Part shown: positions 9,007-22,827 of the stretch, piece by piece
Numbering within the stretch: the stretch's first letter is position 1
How the letters are laid out: every line of letters starts with the position of its first letter
Assembly (NCBI RefSeq): GCF_003443735.1
Contig: NZ_CP031969.1
Span: 6,386,001-6,450,000, forward strand
Direction of reading: 5' to 3'
Length of the DNA: 64,000 bases
Source: Streptomyces sp. CC0208
GTDB taxonomy: Bacteria > Actinomycetota > Actinomycetes > Streptomycetales > Streptomycetaceae
Notes under the pieces: model-generated
Seen by the model: the letters and a program-made list of their open reading frames with translations, nothing else
Databases searched by the model: none
What the model was told of the DNA's origin: nothing
Made by a program: the position numbers and the translations under genes

Positions 9007-9019
9007 GGCAGGAGTTCCC

Positions 9020-9928
9020 ATGAGTACGACCACTGTCGAGACCTCCGCCGCGGTGTCCCGGACCGCGCCCGCGCAGGCGCCCGGACGGATCCGCCGCCGC
9101 GGTGACAAGAGCCTCGCCGGCTCCCTCGTCTCGCACGGCATCCTGATCGTCGCGAGCCTGATCGCGCTGTTCCCGATCCTCTGGCTGGTCTTCCTGTCCC
9201 TGGGCCCGGACAAGGACGACTACCTCCACCCGGGCGGCATCTGGAAGAAGATGACGTTCGACAACTACTCGTTCGTCCTCCAGCACACGGCCTTCTTCGA
9301 CTGGCTGAAGAGCTCGCTGATCGTCTCGCTCGGCACCACGGTGATCGGCGTACTGATCGCCGCGACCACCGGGTACGCCGTGTCCCGGATGCGCTTTCCG
9401 GGGTACCGGAAGTTCATGTGGGTGCTCCTGGTCACCCAGATGTTCCCGGTAGCCGTACTCATGGTGCCGATGTACCAGATGCTGTCGGACCTCCAGCTCA
9501 TCGACAGCTATCTTGGGCTCGTCCTCGTGTACTGCACGACCGCGGTGCCCTACTGCGCCTGGCTGCTGAAGGGCTATTTCGACACCATCCCGTTCGAGAT
9601 CGACGAGGCCGGACGCGTCGACGGGCTGACCCCCTTCGGCACGTTCGCGCGGCTGATCCTGCCGCTCGCCAAGCCGGGGCTCGCGGTCGCCGCGTTCTAC
9701 AGCTTCCTCACGGCCTTCGGTGAGGTCGCGTTCGCCTCGACGTTCATGCTGTCCGACACGAAGTACACGTTCGCGGTCGGACTGCAGAGCTTCGTGAGCG
9801 AGCACGACGCCCAGCGGAACCTGATGGCGGCGACGGCGGTGCTGATCGCGATACCCGTGTCGGCGTTCTTCTACCTGGTGCAGAAGAACCTTGTCACTGG
9901 GCTCACCGCCGGTGGCACGAAGGGGTAG
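9020..9928 (+). CDS. malG: Maltose ABC transporter permease MalG
   Basis: 302 aa inner-membrane permease with about six helices. The EAA motif reads EIDEAGRVDGLTPFGTFARL. The start ATG 9020 has GGCAGGAG a few bases upstream; an earlier in-frame ATG within malF lacks such a site. It forms the channel with MalF. The last gene of the importer operon; a short hairpin and a dispersed repeat follow before aglA. Confidence 0.94.
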   Translation: MSTTTVETSAAVSRTAPAQAPGRIRRRGDKSLAGSLVSHGILIVASLIALFPILWLVFLSLGPDKDDYLHPGGIWKKMTFDNYSFVLQHTAFFDWLKSSLIVSLGTTVIGVLIAATTGYAVSRMRFPGYRKFMWVLLVTQMFPVAVLMVPMYQMLSDLQLIDSYLGLVLVYCTTAVPYCAWLLKGYFDTIPFEIDEAGRVDGLTPFGTFARLILPLAKPGLAVAAFYSFLTAFGEVAFASTFMLSDTKYTFAVGLQSFVSEHDAQRNLMAATAVLIAIPVSAFFYLVQKNLVTGLTAGGTKG

Positions 9929-9935
9929 GGCTGCC

Positions 9936-10024
9936 CGATGCGGCGCCGTCGTGGCTGGTCGCGCCCACGCGGCGGAGCCGCACAGCGATGCAGCCCCGCG
10001 CCCCTGTGGGGGCAAGCCCCCACA
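9936..10024. repeat. Dispersed intergenic repeat, copy 1, with short hairpin
   Basis: This stretch (core GCCGTCGTGGCTGGTCGCGCCC ... GCAGCCCCGCGCCCCT) is closely matched in inverted orientation at about 36366-36455 and partly at 51889-51937. It ends with a 9-base-pair hairpin, TGTGGGGGC-AA-GCCCCCACA (10005-10024), which could act as a weak terminator after malG. Streptomyces chromosomes carry many such G/C-rich intergenic elements. Confidence 0.65.
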
Positions 10025-10135
10025 CCCCCAATACCCGAGGTGGCCGTGGTCTCCATCCGACCCCGCTGTGACCGCGGCCGCCTCGTCACTCTTCCTACCT
10101 TTGACCTGATGAACCCGTTACACATCAAGGACGCC

Positions 10136-11797
10136 ATGAGCCAGCAGCACTCCGCCCTCGCCCCGGCCGCCCACTCCGCCGAAGCCAAGCGCAGCGACTG
10201 GTGGCGGGACGCGGTGATCTACCAGGTCTATCCGCGCAGCTTCGCCGACAGCAACGGCGACGGCATGGGCGACCTGGAAGGCATCCGCACCCGACTGCCG
10301 TACCTGCGCGACCTCGGCGTGGACGCCGTGTGGCTCAGCCCCTTCTACGCCTCCCCGCAGGCCGACGCCGGCTACGACGTGGCCGACTACCGGGAGGTGG
10401 ACCCCATGTTCGGCAACCTCCTGGACGCCGACGCGCTGATCCGGGACGCCCGCGGACTGGGGCTCAGGATCATCGTCGACCTGGTGCCCAACCACTCCTC
10501 CGACCAGCACGAGTGGTTCAAGCGGGCGGTCGCCGAGGGCCCGGGATCGCCCCTGCGGGACCGCTACCACTTCCGCCCCGGCAAGGGCGAGAACGGCGAA
10601 CTCCCGCCCAACGACTGGGAGTCCATCTTCGGCGGCCCCGCCTGGACGCGCGTCGAGGACGGGGAGTGGTACCTCCACCTCTTCGCCCCCGAGCAGCCCG
10701 ACTTCAACTGGGACCACCCGGCCGTCGGCGACGAGTTCCGCTCGATCCTGCGCTTCTGGCTGGACATGGGCGTGGACGGCTTCCGTATCGACGTGGCCCA
10801 CGGTCTGGTGAAGGCGGAGGGCCTTCCGGACCTTGGATCCCACGACCAGGTGAAGCTCCTGGGCAACGATGTCATGCCGTTCTTCGACCAGGACGGGGTG
10901 CACGAGATCTACCGCCAGTGGCGGCTGATCCTCGACGAGTACTCGGGCGAGCGGATCTTCGTCGCCGAGGCGTGGACCCCGACCATCGAGCGCACCGCGA
11001 ACTACGTCCGCCCCGACGAGCTCCACCAGGCCTTCAACTTCCAGTACCTGAGCACCGCCTGGAACGCCGAGGAACTGCGCGAGGTCATCGACCGCACGCT
11101 GGACGCGATGCGCCCGGTCGGCGCCCCGGCCACCTGGGTTCTCTCCAACCACGACGTCACCCGCCACGCCACCCGCTTCGCCAACCCGCCCGGCCTCGGC
11201 ACCCAGATCCGCACGGCGGGGGACCGGGAGCTCGGGCTGCGCCGCGCCCGCGCCGCCACGCTGCTCATGCTGGCGCTGCCCGGATCGGCGTACATCTACC
11301 AGGGCGAGGAGCTCGGCCTCCCGGACGTCGTCGACCTCGCCGACGAGGTCCGCCAGGACCCGGCGTACTTCCGCGGCGCGGGCCAGGACGGCTTCCGCGA
11401 CGGCTGCCGGGTGCCGATCCCGTGGACGCGCGAGGGATCGTCGTACGGCTTCGGCGCGGGCGGCAGCTGGCTGCCCCAGCCGCCGGAGTGGGCGGAGCTG
11501 AGCGTGGAGGCGCAGACCGGCGACCCCGGCTCCACCCTGGAGCTGTACCGCACGGCCCTCGCCGTCCGCCGCGCCCAGCCCGGCCTCGGCGCCGGCGACG
11601 CGGTCGAGTGGCTGCGCGCGCCCGCGGGCGTTCTCGCCTTCCGCCGTGGCGAGTTCGTCTGTGTCGCCAACACCGGGGGCGAGTCGGTGACCACTCCGGC
11701 ATACGGCCGTCTGCTGCTCGCCAGCGGGGAGGTCGCCGAGGTCGACGGGGACGCGAAGGTGCCGGCCGACACGACCGTGTGGTGGACGACGGCCTGA
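10136..11797 (+). CDS. aglA: Alpha-glucosidase (GH13 maltase) AglA
   Basis: 553 aa glycoside hydrolase family 13 enzyme without signal peptide, so cytoplasmic. It should cleave imported maltose and maltodextrins to glucose. Seen are DLVPNHSS, the nucleophile region GFRIDVAHG (D219), the acid/base VAEAW (E278) and SNHDVTRH (D340). The start ATG 10136 (MSQQHS) is set by AAGGA five bases upstream; an in-frame ATG at 10109 has no such site. It lies downstream of malEFG in the same direction and has its own strong terminator. The symbol follows usage for the Streptomyces mal cluster; oligo-1,6-glucosidase activity cannot be excluded. Confidence 0.9.
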   Translation: MSQQHSALAPAAHSAEAKRSDWWRDAVIYQVYPRSFADSNGDGMGDLEGIRTRLPYLRDLGVDAVWLSPFYASPQADAGYDVADYREVDPMFGNLLDADALIRDARGLGLRIIVDLVPNHSSDQHEWFKRAVAEGPGSPLRDRYHFRPGKGENGELPPNDWESIFGGPAWTRVEDGEWYLHLFAPEQPDFNWDHPAVGDEFRSILRFWLDMGVDGFRIDVAHGLVKAEGLPDLGSHDQVKLLGNDVMPFFDQDGVHEIYRQWRLILDEYSGERIFVAEAWTPTIERTANYVRPDELHQAFNFQYLSTAWNAEELREVIDRTLDAMRPVGAPATWVLSNHDVTRHATRFANPPGLGTQIRTAGDRELGLRRARAATLLMLALPGSAYIYQGEELGLPDVVDLADEVRQDPAYFRGAGQDGFRDGCRVPIPWTREGSSYGFGAGGSWLPQPPEWAELSVEAQTGDPGSTLELYRTALAVRRAQPGLGAGDAVEWLRAPAGVLAFRRGEFVCVANTGGESVTTPAYGRLLLASGEVAEVDGDAKVPADTTVWWTTA

Positions 11798-11809
11798 GGA
11801 CGGACAGGG

Positions 11810-11843
11810 ATCACCGGGCCCCGACCGGGCCCGGTGATTTTTT
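11810..11843 (+). terminator. Rho-independent terminator after aglA
   Basis: A perfect 12-base-pair stem (ATCACCGGGCCC / GGGCCCGGTGAT) with loop CGACC, followed by six T residues. It starts 13 bases after the aglA stop codon. One of the clearest terminators in the window. Confidence 0.93.
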
Positions 11844-11925
11844 CGCCGGGCGTGTCGATCGGCGGGAGCCGCGTTCGACGCTTGGGTGGAAGGGCGCAAC
11901 AGCGCCCCCTACCCGAGGAGACATC

Positions 11926-12492
11926 ATGCAGATCCGCGCCCGCCTGAGCATGAGCGCCGACGGCTATGTGACCACCCCGAGCGGCTGGCCCGCGCTGACC
12001 GCCGACCCCGCGTTCGTCTCCGGCCAGAGCCACGGCATCCGGGAGTTCCTGGCCGACTGCGAGGCCGCGCTCATGGGCCGTACGACCTTCGAGCCCGCCC
12101 TGACCAACAGCCGCTGGCCGTGGCCCGACCTGGACGTGTTCGTCCTCGGCTCGCACCGCCCGGAGGGCACCCCCGACCACGTCACCACCGACAGCGACCC
12201 GGTGCGGCTCCTTGAGAAGATCCGCGCGGCCAACCGGGGCGGCGACGTCCACCTCATCGGCGGCCCGCGGACCATCGCGACCTTCCACGCGCTCGGCGCC
12301 CTGGACCGCCTCGAACTGATCGTGCTGCCTATGCTGTTCGGCGGCGGCACCCAGCTCACCCCGGCGCTCAGCCCCGAGACCGGACTGACCTTCCAGAGCC
12401 AACGGGCCCTGCCCGGCGGGTCGGTGGAGATCGTGTACGCCTGCGGGGGCAGCCGCGGCGACCTCCCCGGCAGGCCCGCCAGCCAAGTGTGA
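11926..12492 (+). CDS. RibD C-terminal / dihydrofolate reductase-like protein
   Basis: 188 aa. The fold is that of the RibD C-terminal domain and DHFR, known for NADPH-dependent reductases. Seen are [14 protein letters not shown] at the start, [12 protein letters not shown] (about 47-58), the nucleotide-binding [10 protein letters not shown] (about 108-117) and the late [16 protein letters not shown]. The substrate is unknown; many members are annotated only as deaminase/reductase. The start is ATG 11926, with GAGGAG six bases upstream. It stands alone between the aglA terminator and the amylase promoter and probably is not part of sugar metabolism. Confidence 0.87.
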   Translation: MQIRARLSMSADGYVTTPSGWPALTADPAFVSGQSHGIREFLADCEAALMGRTTFEPALTNSRWPWPDLDVFVLGSHRPEGTPDHVTTDSDPVRLLEKIRAANRGGDVHLIGGPRTIATFHALGALDRLELIVLPMLFGGGTQLTPALSPETGLTFQSQRALPGGSVEIVYACGGSRGDLPGRPASQV

Positions 12493-12496
12493 AAGT

Positions 12497-12549
12497 TCTT
12501 GCCGTTACTTTCGCGACTCTTGCTGTAAACATTTCAACAGCGGTACGTT
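12497..12549 (+). promoter_or_regulatory. Alpha-amylase promoter with MalR-like motifs
   Basis: A candidate -35 TTGCTG (12520-12525) and -10 TACGTT (12544-12549) are 18 bases apart. GTTCTTGCC and GACTCTTGCTG elements lie upstream and across the -35. The same arrangement, with the same spacing, recurs in front of the amylopullulanase gene at 14475-14534, so I read it as a shared control module, probably MalR-repressed. Confidence 0.7.
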
Positions 12550-12601
12550 CTCGCCGGCGCCGGGCAAAGACGCCCGGCCGTCGCGTAAGGAGAACCCCCA
12601 C

Positions 12602-13993
12602 GTGATACCGAGAAGCTCCGCAAGGGTCACAGCCGCCGCCGCGGCCACCGTGCTCGCCACCGCGGTGGCCGTCCTCACCCCCACCGCCGCCCAGGCCTCC
12701 CCGCCCGGCGGCAAGGACGTCACCGCAGTCCTCTTCGAGTGGAACTTCGCCTCCGTCGCCAAGGAGTGCACCACCACCCTCGGCCCCGCCGGATACGGCT
12801 ACGTCCAGGTCTCCCCGCCCGCCGAGCACATCCAGGGCTCGCAGTGGTGGACCTCGTACCAGCCGGTCAGCTACAAGATCGCGGGGCGGCTCGGTGACGC
12901 CACCGCCTTCCGGAACATGGTCAGCACCTGCCACGCGGCCGGTGTGAAGGTCGTCGTCGACACCGTCGTCAACCACATGTCCGCGGGCAGCGGCACCGGT
13001 ACCGGCGGATCGTCGTACTCGAAGTACAACTACCCCGGCCTGTACTCCTCGTACGACATGGACGACTGCACCTCGACCATCAGCGACTACACCAACCGCG
13101 CCAACGTCCAGAACTGCGAACTCGTCGGCCTCGCCGACCTGGACACCGGCGAGGACTACGTCCGCGCCACCATCGCCGGCTACCTGAACTCCCTGCTCGG
13201 CTACGGCGTCGACGGCTTCCGCATCGACGCGGCCAAGCACATCCCGGCCACCGACCTCGCCAACATCAAGTCCCGGCTGAGCAACCCTTCGGCGTACTGG
13301 AAGCAGGAGGTCATCTACGGCAGCGGAGAGGCCGTCCAGCCCACCGAGTACACCGGCAACGGGGACGTCCAGGAGTTCCGTTACGCCTACGACCTCAAGC
13401 GGGTCTTCAACAACGAGAACCTCGCCTACCTGAAGAACTACGGCGAGGGATGGGGATACCTGAGCAGCTCGGTGGCCGGCGTCTTCGTCGACAACCACGA
13501 CACCGAGCGCAACGGCTCCACCCTGAACTACAAGGACGGCGCCGACTACACACTCGCCAACGTCTTCATGCTCGCCTATCCGTACGGCGCCCCGGACATC
13601 AACTCCGGTTACGAATGGTCCGACAAGGACGCGGGCCCGCCCAACAGCGGCTCCGTGAACGCCTGTTGGCAGGACGGCTGGAAGTGCCAGCACGCCTGGC
13701 CGGAGATCCTCCGCATGGTCGCCTTCCGCAACGCCGTCCGCGGTGAGTCCGTCACCAACTGGTGGGACAACGGCGGCGACGCGATCGCCTTCGGGCGCGG
13801 CGCCAAGGGGTACGTCGCCATCAACCACGAGTCGAGCAGCCTCAGCCGCACCTACCAGACCTCGCTGCCCGCCGGGACGTACTGCGACGTGCAGCACAAC
13901 ACGAGCGTGACGGTCGGCTCCAACGGCCAGTTCACCGCCACCCTCGGCGCCAACACGGCGCTCGCGATCTACGCGGGCAAGACCGGCTGCTGA
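12602..13993 (+). CDS. Secreted alpha-amylase (GH13)
   Basis: 463 aa. A signal peptide of about 30 residues ends TAAQA|SPP. The catalytic barrel has VDTVVNHM, the nucleophile GFRIDAAKH (D209), the acid/base in YGSGEAV (E243) and VDNHDTER (D300). It should cut internal alpha-1,4 bonds of starch outside the cell. It ends after the all-beta C domain ([11 protein letters not shown]) and has no starch-binding domain, which larger streptomycete amylases carry. GTG 12602 is the start, with AAGGAG upstream. Its product feeds the MalEFG importer and AglA. Confidence 0.95.
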   Translation: MIPRSSARVTAAAAATVLATAVAVLTPTAAQASPPGGKDVTAVLFEWNFASVAKECTTTLGPAGYGYVQVSPPAEHIQGSQWWTSYQPVSYKIAGRLGDATAFRNMVSTCHAAGVKVVVDTVVNHMSAGSGTGTGGSSYSKYNYPGLYSSYDMDDCTSTISDYTNRANVQNCELVGLADLDTGEDYVRATIAGYLNSLLGYGVDGFRIDAAKHIPATDLANIKSRLSNPSAYWKQEVIYGSGEAVQPTEYTGNGDVQEFRYAYDLKRVFNNENLAYLKNYGEGWGYLSSSVAGVFVDNHDTERNGSTLNYKDGADYTLANVFMLAYPYGAPDINSGYEWSDKDAGPPNSGSVNACWQDGWKCQHAWPEILRMVAFRNAVRGESVTNWWDNGGDAIAFGRGAKGYVAINHESSSLSRTYQTSLPAGTYCDVQHNTSVTVGSNGQFTATLGANTALAIYAGKTGC

Positions 13994-14025
13994 GTCCGGG
14001 AGGGTGGCTGGCGGGAAACGTGGGA

Positions 14026-14080
14026 TTGACGCTCAAGGAGTGTCGTCCTACGTTCCCTGCTGTCTATGGGAGCGCTCCCT
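14026..14080 (+). promoter_or_regulatory. Promoter with CebR-type operator
   Basis: TTGACG (14026-14031), 17 bases, TACGTT (14049-14054) forms a good promoter, and the inverted repeat TGGGAGCGCTCCCT (14067-14080) sits just past the expected transcription start. This differs in only its last base from the consensus known for the cellobiose repressor CebR of Streptomyces, TGGGAGCGCTCCCA. It stands between two genes that carry MalR-type promoters and drives only the fragment that follows. Confidence 0.8.
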
Positions 14081-14112
14081 GTACGGCGCCTCACTGGGGG
14101 CGACCCGGGGCC

Positions 14113-14477
14113 TGATCCAGATGGACGGCGACAGCTACCACGTCTCCAAGCGGCTGTGGGCGATGGCCAATTACAGCCGCTTCATCCGCCCCGGCGCCAT
14201 CCGAGTCGGCGCCACGACCCCCGACAGCGCGCTGAAGCTCTCGGCGTTCCGCAACACCGACGGCACGGTCACCGTAGTGGCGCTGAACACGGCCACCGAG
14301 GCGGACCAGGCCGGCCTCAGCCTCCGCAACACCGGGATCACCAGCGGGACCGCGACGCCGTACCTCACCAACGGCTCGAACAGCACCGCCCGTCAGGCGT
14401 CGGTCCCGGTCACCGCAGGCTCGCTCACGGCCACCGTCCCGGCCCGTTCGCTCGTCACGTACACCATCCGGCACTGA
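14113..14477 (+). pseudogene. C-terminal remnant of a secreted GH30-like glycosidase
   Basis: About 120 codons in frame, from GLIQMDGDSYHVSKRLW to the stop at 14477. YHVSKRLWAMANYSRFIRPG and the following beta-sandwich (LSAFRNTDGTVTVVALN) look like the C-terminal end of GH30-type glucuronoxylanases or beta-1,6-glycanases. No signal peptide or catalytic barrel precedes it: between the amylase stop (13993) and this fragment there are only about 120 bases, holding a promoter with a CebR box. The frame is open from 14004, but those first codons look like untranslated leader. I infer an internal deletion that joined the promoter to the gene's 3' end. The exact family is from memory. Confidence 0.72.
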
Positions 14478-14534
14478 AAGTTCTTTCCAGTCGTTTCAGG
14501 ACTCTTGCTGTAATCCTTACGGCGGCGATACGGT
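14475..14534 (+). promoter_or_regulatory. Amylopullulanase promoter, second copy of the amylase control module
   Basis: GAAAGTTCTTTCC, GACTCTTGCTGTAA and a promoter TTGCTG (14505-14510), 18 bases, TACGGT (14529-14534). Order, spacing and much of the sequence match the module at 12497-12549. Its upstream edge overlaps the stop codon of the glycosidase remnant. Confidence 0.7.
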
Positions 14535-14583
14535 CACGCGGGGTCGGACCCGCAGAGCCGTACATCGCAAGGAGTCCACGTCT

Positions 14584-19989
<5,406 letters not shown>

Positions 19990-20005
19990 TTGAACGCATT
20001 ACCTT

Positions 20006-20040
20006 GGTGGAGCAGACCCCGAACCCCGGTCTGCTCCACC
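20006..20040. terminator. Hairpin terminator after the amylopullulanase gene
   Basis: Perfect 13-base arms (GGTGGAGCAGACC / GGTCTGCTCCACC) enclose a nine-base loop. No T-run follows, as is common in Streptomyces. It lies 16 bases after the stop codon and 22 bases before the next start. Confidence 0.75.
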
Positions 20041-20062
20041 GGTGCTGCCCGAGGGCTGACAG

Positions 20063-21682
20063 ATGGAAACAAAAGGCAAGCTGACAGGCACGACCGTGCT
20101 GGTCGTGGACGACATGGAGGCCAGCCGGTACGCCATGGGCAGCGTGCTGAGCCGCGCCGGGCACCGGGTCGTACCGGTCGCCACCGGCCGCGAGGCCCTG
20201 GCCGAACTCGAGACCCGGCTGCTCAAGGGCACCCTGCCGGACGTGGCGCTGGTCGACGTCGGGCTGCCCGACATGAGCGGCTTCGACCTGTGCCGACTGT
20301 TCAAGGAACGCCCGCACACGGCCGGGATGCCCGTCGTGCACTTCTCGGCCGCGGCCTCGCCCCCGGCCGACTTCTGCCAGGGCCTGGACGGGGGCGTCGA
20401 GGCCTATCTGAAGGTCCCCGCCGAGCCCCTGGAGATCGAGGCGGTGGTCCGGGCCGCCGTCCGCAACGCCCAACTGCGGGCCGGCGACCGGGCGCTCGTA
20501 CGACGGCTCACCCTGCTCTCCGAGACGATCGTCACCATCCAGTCGGCACGCACCCTCCAGGAACTGTCCGACGCGGCCGCCGAGGGCGTCTCGCGGCTCA
20601 CCGGAACCCCGGCCGCGGTCTTCGTCCTCGACCAGGACGACCAGCTCTACCGCGGACTGTCCCGTGACCGGATCCCCGTCGCACTGCCCGACGAGGCCGC
20701 CGACCGGGCCGTCAGCGCTCTGCTGCGCCGCCTCACCCGGGGGCAGGCCGGAGTGCAGCTCACCACCGTGCCGGCGCCGCTGTGGCCCGCCGGGTTCTTC
20801 CGGCCCGGTGTCCAGCACGACGCCCGCCTCGCGCTCGTCGTCAGCCAGGACGGCCGGGCCCCGGTGTGCCTGGCCGCGCCCGCACGCGGGATGCGCAGGG
20901 TGGGACTGGAGGGCGAGGCCCTGCTGGCCCAGCTGGCGCAGGCCACCGCGCTGGCCGCCGAGCCGCTGCTCATGTACAAGGTCGAGCGGCATGTCGCCCT
21001 CACCCTCCAGCACAGCTTCCTGCCCCAGCCGCACAAGCTGCCCGAGCTGCCGGGCATCGACGTGGTGGTCCGCTACGTCCCCGCCTCCCGGCAGACCGAG
21101 ATCGGCGGCGACTTCTACGCCGCGCTACGCGTGGACGAGGGCGTGCTGACCGCGGTCGGCGATGTCGTCGGGCACTCGCTGGACGCGGCGACCGTCATGG
21201 TCGAACTCCGGCACGCGCTGCGCGCCTACGCCGTCGACGAGAGCGATCCGGCCGTGCTCGCCGAGCGCCTCGACCGGACTCTGCGCCGCTACCACCCCGA
21301 CACCACGGCCACCGTCTGCCTGGCCCTGATCGACCCGGACACCGGACGCACCCGGATCGCCAACGCCGGTCACATCCCGCCGCTGATCGTCCGCGACAAC
21401 GGCACCGCCGACTACGCCGAGGCGGCCGGCCCGCTGCTCGGGGTCGGCCTGCCCCACCCGCCGGCCACCGAGCTGTTCCTCGAACCCACCGACCGGCTCC
21501 TCATGGTCACCGACGGCCTCATCGAGACCCGGGGCACCGACCTCACGGCCTCCCTGGAACACCTGCGCGCGGCCTCCTCGGGCGCCCTGCCTGGACTGGA
21601 CGCGCTGTGCGACACCCTCCTGGACACCTTCGGCCACGACCGGGAGGACGACATCGCCATGCTGGCACTGCGGCTAGGGTGA
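20063..21682 (+). CDS. Response regulator - PP2C (SpoIIE-type) phosphatase
   Basis: 539 aa. An N-terminal receiver domain (about 9-125) has the phospho-acceptor D65 in VALVDVGLPDMSG. A middle region (about 150-300) looks GAF-like. The C-terminal domain is a PP2C/SpoIIE phosphatase: GGDFYAAL, GDVVGHSLDAA, NAGHIPPL and the ending DREDDIAMLALRL supply the metal-binding aspartates. Such proteins dephosphorylate anti-anti-sigma factors in partner-switching pathways that free alternative sigma factors. No anti-sigma gene or cognate histidine kinase is adjacent, so the partner is unknown. ATG 20063; the upstream GAGGGCTGACAG is a moderate binding site. Confidence 0.9.
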   Translation: METKGKLTGTTVLVVDDMEASRYAMGSVLSRAGHRVVPVATGREALAELETRLLKGTLPDVALVDVGLPDMSGFDLCRLFKERPHTAGMPVVHFSAAASPPADFCQGLDGGVEAYLKVPAEPLEIEAVVRAAVRNAQLRAGDRALVRRLTLLSETIVTIQSARTLQELSDAAAEGVSRLTGTPAAVFVLDQDDQLYRGLSRDRIPVALPDEAADRAVSALLRRLTRGQAGVQLTTVPAPLWPAGFFRPGVQHDARLALVVSQDGRAPVCLAAPARGMRRVGLEGEALLAQLAQATALAAEPLLMYKVERHVALTLQHSFLPQPHKLPELPGIDVVVRYVPASRQTEIGGDFYAALRVDEGVLTAVGDVVGHSLDAATVMVELRHALRAYAVDESDPAVLAERLDRTLRRYHPDTTATVCLALIDPDTGRTRIANAGHIPPLIVRDNGTADYAEAAGPLLGVGLPHPPATELFLEPTDRLLMVTDGLIETRGTDLTASLEHLRAASSGALPGLDALCDTLLDTFGHDREDDIAMLALRLG

Positions 21683-21710
21683 CCTGTGCCGTCATAGAAC
21701 AGGAGTGCCC

Positions 21711-22064
21711 ATGCCGCAGATCACCGTCGAACGCTCCCCGTACCTCGACCATGTCGACTGGGAGGAGTTCGCCCTGGCGCTGCACCCGGTCGTCGTCGAG
21801 ACGGCGGCCGCGAAGCTCGAAGCGTGCAAGACCCGGGTGCTGCGCACCGAGGACGAGGCGGTCGGCGGCGAGAAGGAGGACCACGCGATCGTGAACGTCA
21901 CGATCGCCCTGCTCGCCGGACGGTCCGAGGAGACCAAGGCGAAGCTCACCGAGGCCGTCCTGGAACTGCTGCGCAAGCACGTCGGCCCCGCGGACGGTCT
22001 CACCGTGCACCTCTCCGCCGAGGTGCGCGACCTGGACGCCTCCTACACCAAGGCCGTGCTCTAG
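21711..22064 (+). CDS. Tautomerase-superfamily protein (5-carboxymethyl-2-hydroxymuconate isomerase-like)
   Basis: 117 aa. The chain starts Met-Pro-Gln-Ile, so Pro would become the N-terminal catalytic base after Met removal, as in the tautomerase superfamily. MPQITVERS and the late VHLSAEVRDLDASYTKAV match the CHMI-like group. That group isomerises homoprotocatechuate ring-cleavage products, but no other pathway gene is nearby, so the actual substrate is unknown. AGGAG five bases before ATG 21711 decides this start over an upstream in-frame GTG at 21705. Its stop codon overlaps that of the convergent TetR gene. Confidence 0.85.
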   Translation: MPQITVERSPYLDHVDWEEFALALHPVVVETAAAKLEACKTRVLRTEDEAVGGEKEDHAIVNVTIALLAGRSEETKAKLTEAVLELLRKHVGPADGLTVHLSAEVRDLDASYTKAVL

Positions 22065-22750
22065 GAGGCCAGCGTGATCAGCCGGGCGGCGAGGTCGGTG
22101 AACGGGCCGTCGTGCGGCTCGTCCTTGAGCATGTGCCGCAGCAGCGCGGTCATCTCCTCGTCGTAGGCCGCGCTCACCGCGGCCAGCGCGGCGAAGTCGT
22201 GCACGAGCTGGATCTCCAGCTCGGCACGCGGGATACGGCGGCCGTCCAGCCAGATCAGGGCCGTCGACTCGACGAGCGAGATCCAGGAGCGGATGAGCAG
22301 TTCCAGGCGCGCGGGCGGGTCCGTCACCCGCAGATGCGACAGGATCTGCTCGTAGGCCACCTGCCGTACGGAGTCGATGAGCGCGTTCGTCGCCGACGAG
22401 CCCACGGCGGGCCCGCCGCGCATCAATGCCGAGAAGCCCGGCCCGTGTTCGTCCACGAAGTCGAAGAACCGGCGCATCACCCGCAGCAGCCGGCCGCCCA
22501 GCGAACCCTGGTGCGGCTCCTCGAAGCGGCTCGCGAGATCCTCCGCAGCCCGCTTCAACGCGGCCTCGTACAGGCTGAGTTTGCCGGGGAAGTAGTGGTA
22601 GACCAGCGGTCGCGAGATACCGGCCGCCGACGCTATCTCGTCGATGGAGACCTCGTCGGGCGAGCGGCGGGCGAACAGTTCGAGGGCGACGCCGATCAAC
22701 TGCTGACGCCGTTCCTCGACTCCCATTCTTCGACGGACCCCGGTTGTCAT
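22061..22750 (-). CDS. TetR-family transcriptional regulator
   Basis: 229 aa. An N-terminal TetR helix-turn-helix (about 13-60) has LFARRSPDEVSIDEIASAAG followed by ISRPLVYHYFPGK. The C-terminal ligand-binding part includes a LLIRSWISLVESTALIWLDG helix, often seen in lipid- or acyl-CoA-responsive TetR proteins. Target and ligand are unknown. The start ATG 22750 is used. The last four bases overlap the stop of the convergent tautomerase gene (CTAG shared by both stops). A one-gene autoregulated unit is likely. Confidence 0.92.
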   Translation of the reverse strand: MTTGVRRRMGVEERRQQLIGVALELFARRSPDEVSIDEIASAAGISRPLVYHYFPGKLSLYEAALKRAAEDLASRFEEPHQGSLGGRLLRVMRRFFDFVDEHGPGFSALMRGGPAVGSSATNALIDSVRQVAYEQILSHLRVTDPPARLELLIRSWISLVESTALIWLDGRRIPRAELEIQLVHDFAALAAVSAAYDEEMTALLRHMLKDEPHDGPFTDLAARLITLAS

Positions 22751-22827
22751 ACGAACACCTTACCGATCGAATCCGGCCCGGAACGGTCCCGTCCGGCCAG
22801 CGGTGTTCACACGTCCGGCACCGGCCG

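Noticed and set aside
14004-14112. ATG-like start at 14004 for the glycosidase fragment
   Set aside because: The bases hold promoter and operator; the predicted peptide there has no signal peptide or family similarity.
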